The notes beneath the pieces were generated by a model. It did no database searches, was not told the origin of the DNA, and was given only the letters and a program-made list of their open reading frames with translations. A stretch of 6,148 bases of DNA from Flavobacterium sp. (GTDB lineage: Bacteria > Bacteroidota > Bacteroidia > Flavobacteriales > Flavobacteriaceae): the NCBI GenBank assembly GCA_004296145.1, contig SEBM01000333.1, positions 1 through 6,148 on the forward strand. The letters are read 5' to 3'. Made by a program: the position numbers and the translations under genes. Positions 5,429 to 6,148 of this stretch are shown here, one piece after another. The stretch's first letter is position 1. Each line of letters starts with the position of its first letter.

Positions 5429-6094
5429 ATGAGTACTATTCAAAATTCAATAGATGTTATTGTAAATCAGGGAATTCTTCCATTGTATTTCAATACCGAT
5501 GAAAATAAAAGTGTAGCGATTCTAAAAGTGTTGTATAAATCCGGAATCAAAGCCGTGGAATATACCAATCGTGGTCCCGAAGCAGTATCGAATTTCAAAA
5601 AAATGGTCGAAGTGCGAAATGCCGAATTACCGGGAATGCTTTTAGGAATTGGAACTATAAAAAATATTGAACAGGCAGAAGAATTTTACAATATTGGCGC
5701 TGACTTTTTTATCAGCCCGGGTTTTGTTGCCGAAGTTGCCGATTTTTTAAGAAGTAAAGAAATTCTTTACGCTCCGGGTTGCATGACGCCAACAGAAATA
5801 ATTACGGCTGAAAATGCAGGAATAAAACTTATCAAATTATTTCCCGGAAATATTTTAGGCCCTGATTTTTTGAGCGGTATAAAAGACATTTTTCCAAACC
5901 TGATTTTCATGCCAACAGGCGGCGTAGAAACTACTTTACAAAGTATTCAGAGTTGGTTTTCGGCTGGAGTTTCGGCAGTTGGAATGGGAAGCAAATTAAT
6001 AAGCAAAAAAGTAATGGATTACGATGCTTATGATACAATAGAAAAAGAAACGATCAGAGTTTTAGATCTTATTAAAACCATCAGAAACAAGTAA
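5429..6094 (+). CDS. eda: KDPG/KHG aldolase (2-dehydro-3-deoxy-phosphogluconate aldolase)
   Basis: Class I aldolase, a cytoplasmic TIM barrel that splits 2-keto-3-deoxy-6-phosphogluconate into pyruvate and glyceraldehyde 3-phosphate; many members also act on 4-hydroxy-2-oxoglutarate. The catalytic residues are in place: Schiff-base Lys136 in LIKLFPG, Glu44 in AVEYTNR, and Arg48 with Thr76 (GIGTI) for carboxylate and phosphate handling. SPGF (96-99) and the phosphate-binding loop PTGGV (162-166) also match. At 221 aa it is complete and slightly longer than the E. coli enzyme. It starts at ATG 5429, 3 bases after the YhcH-family stop, and shares its promoter and LacI-type operator. This is the last step of hexuronate and related sugar-acid breakdown, so the kinase and dehydratase steps are expected elsewhere, perhaps just beyond the window. 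The related 6-phosphogalactonate aldolase cannot be fully excluded. Confidence 0.93.
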   Translation: MSTIQNSIDVIVNQGILPLYFNTDENKSVAILKVLYKSGIKAVEYTNRGPEAVSNFKKMVEVRNAELPGMLLGIGTIKNIEQAEEFYNIGADFFISPGFVAEVADFLRSKEILYAPGCMTPTEIITAENAGIKLIKLFPGNILGPDFLSGIKDIFPNLIFMPTGGVETTLQSIQSWFSAGVSAVGMGSKLISKKVMDYDAYDTIEKETIRVLDLIKTIRNK

Positions 6095-6111
6095 TTTTAA
6101 ATATATAACCA

Positions 6112-6148
6112 CAGATTAAAAGATTAATCATTTTAATCCTTTAATCTG
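6112..6148. repeat. Hairpin repeat at the window edge
   Basis: Arms 6112-6127 and 6133-6148 are complementary at 15 of 16 positions around a 5-base loop (TCATT). Each arm carries nested GATTAA units, and CCACAGATTAAA at the left edge suggests the palindrome may continue as TGTGG past the end of the window. It begins 18 bases after the aldolase stop. I recall similar CAGATTAAA/TTTAATCTG elements between genes in Flavobacterium. It could slow or end transcription, or protect the 3' end of the operon RNA. Confidence 0.65.

Overview
The window looks like chromosomal DNA from a Flavobacterium-like member of the Bacteroidota. This rests on the AT-rich composition, starts without Shine-Dalgarno sequences, promoter boxes of the TTG / TAnnTTTG type, a DUF4861 protein, a COG4119-type NUDIX protein, and intergenic repeats of a style common in Flavobacterium. 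Genus is an inference; no marker gene is present.

Left part (1-2161): a plus-strand gene for a two-domain VOC ring-cleaving dioxygenase (MhqO-like) ends at a strong bidirectional terminator (996-1028). It faces a minus-strand pair: a NUDIX hydrolase (2161-1688) followed by a HAD phosphatase (1619-1050). The HAD protein lacks roughly 20-25 residues between its cap and core domains compared with relatives. A perfect 11-bp inverted repeat lies between the pair, just before the HAD start codon.

Middle (2162-3717): a divergent gene with a TTG start and a signal peptide encodes an exported DUF4861 protein, a family often found in polysaccharide utilisation loci. Its 3' intergenic region carries no gene but two repeat elements: a degenerate GCAAAGG-type direct repeat and a 104-bp element with 32-bp inverted arms.

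Right part (3718-6148): a LacI-family regulator is transcribed leftward. Divergent from it runs an operon of a YhcH/YjgK/YiaL-family protein and a KDPG/KHG aldolase (3-nt gap), which probably continues beyond the window. The divergent region has a textbook flavobacterial promoter for the operon (4811-4840), a CG-centred near-palindrome at the expected transcription start (4849-4862) that fits a LacI-type operator, and a -7 box for the regulator that coincides with the regulator's only conventional start codon. The window ends in a hairpin repeat.

Taken together, the right half reads as a locally regulated sugar-acid (probably hexuronate or 2-keto-3-deoxy acid) catabolic locus beside an exported DUF4861 protein. 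The left half is housekeeping or detoxification. The most unusual points are the start of the regulator, the architecture of the divergent promoter, the shortened HAD protein, and the pairing of a YhcH-type putative anomerase with an aldolase.
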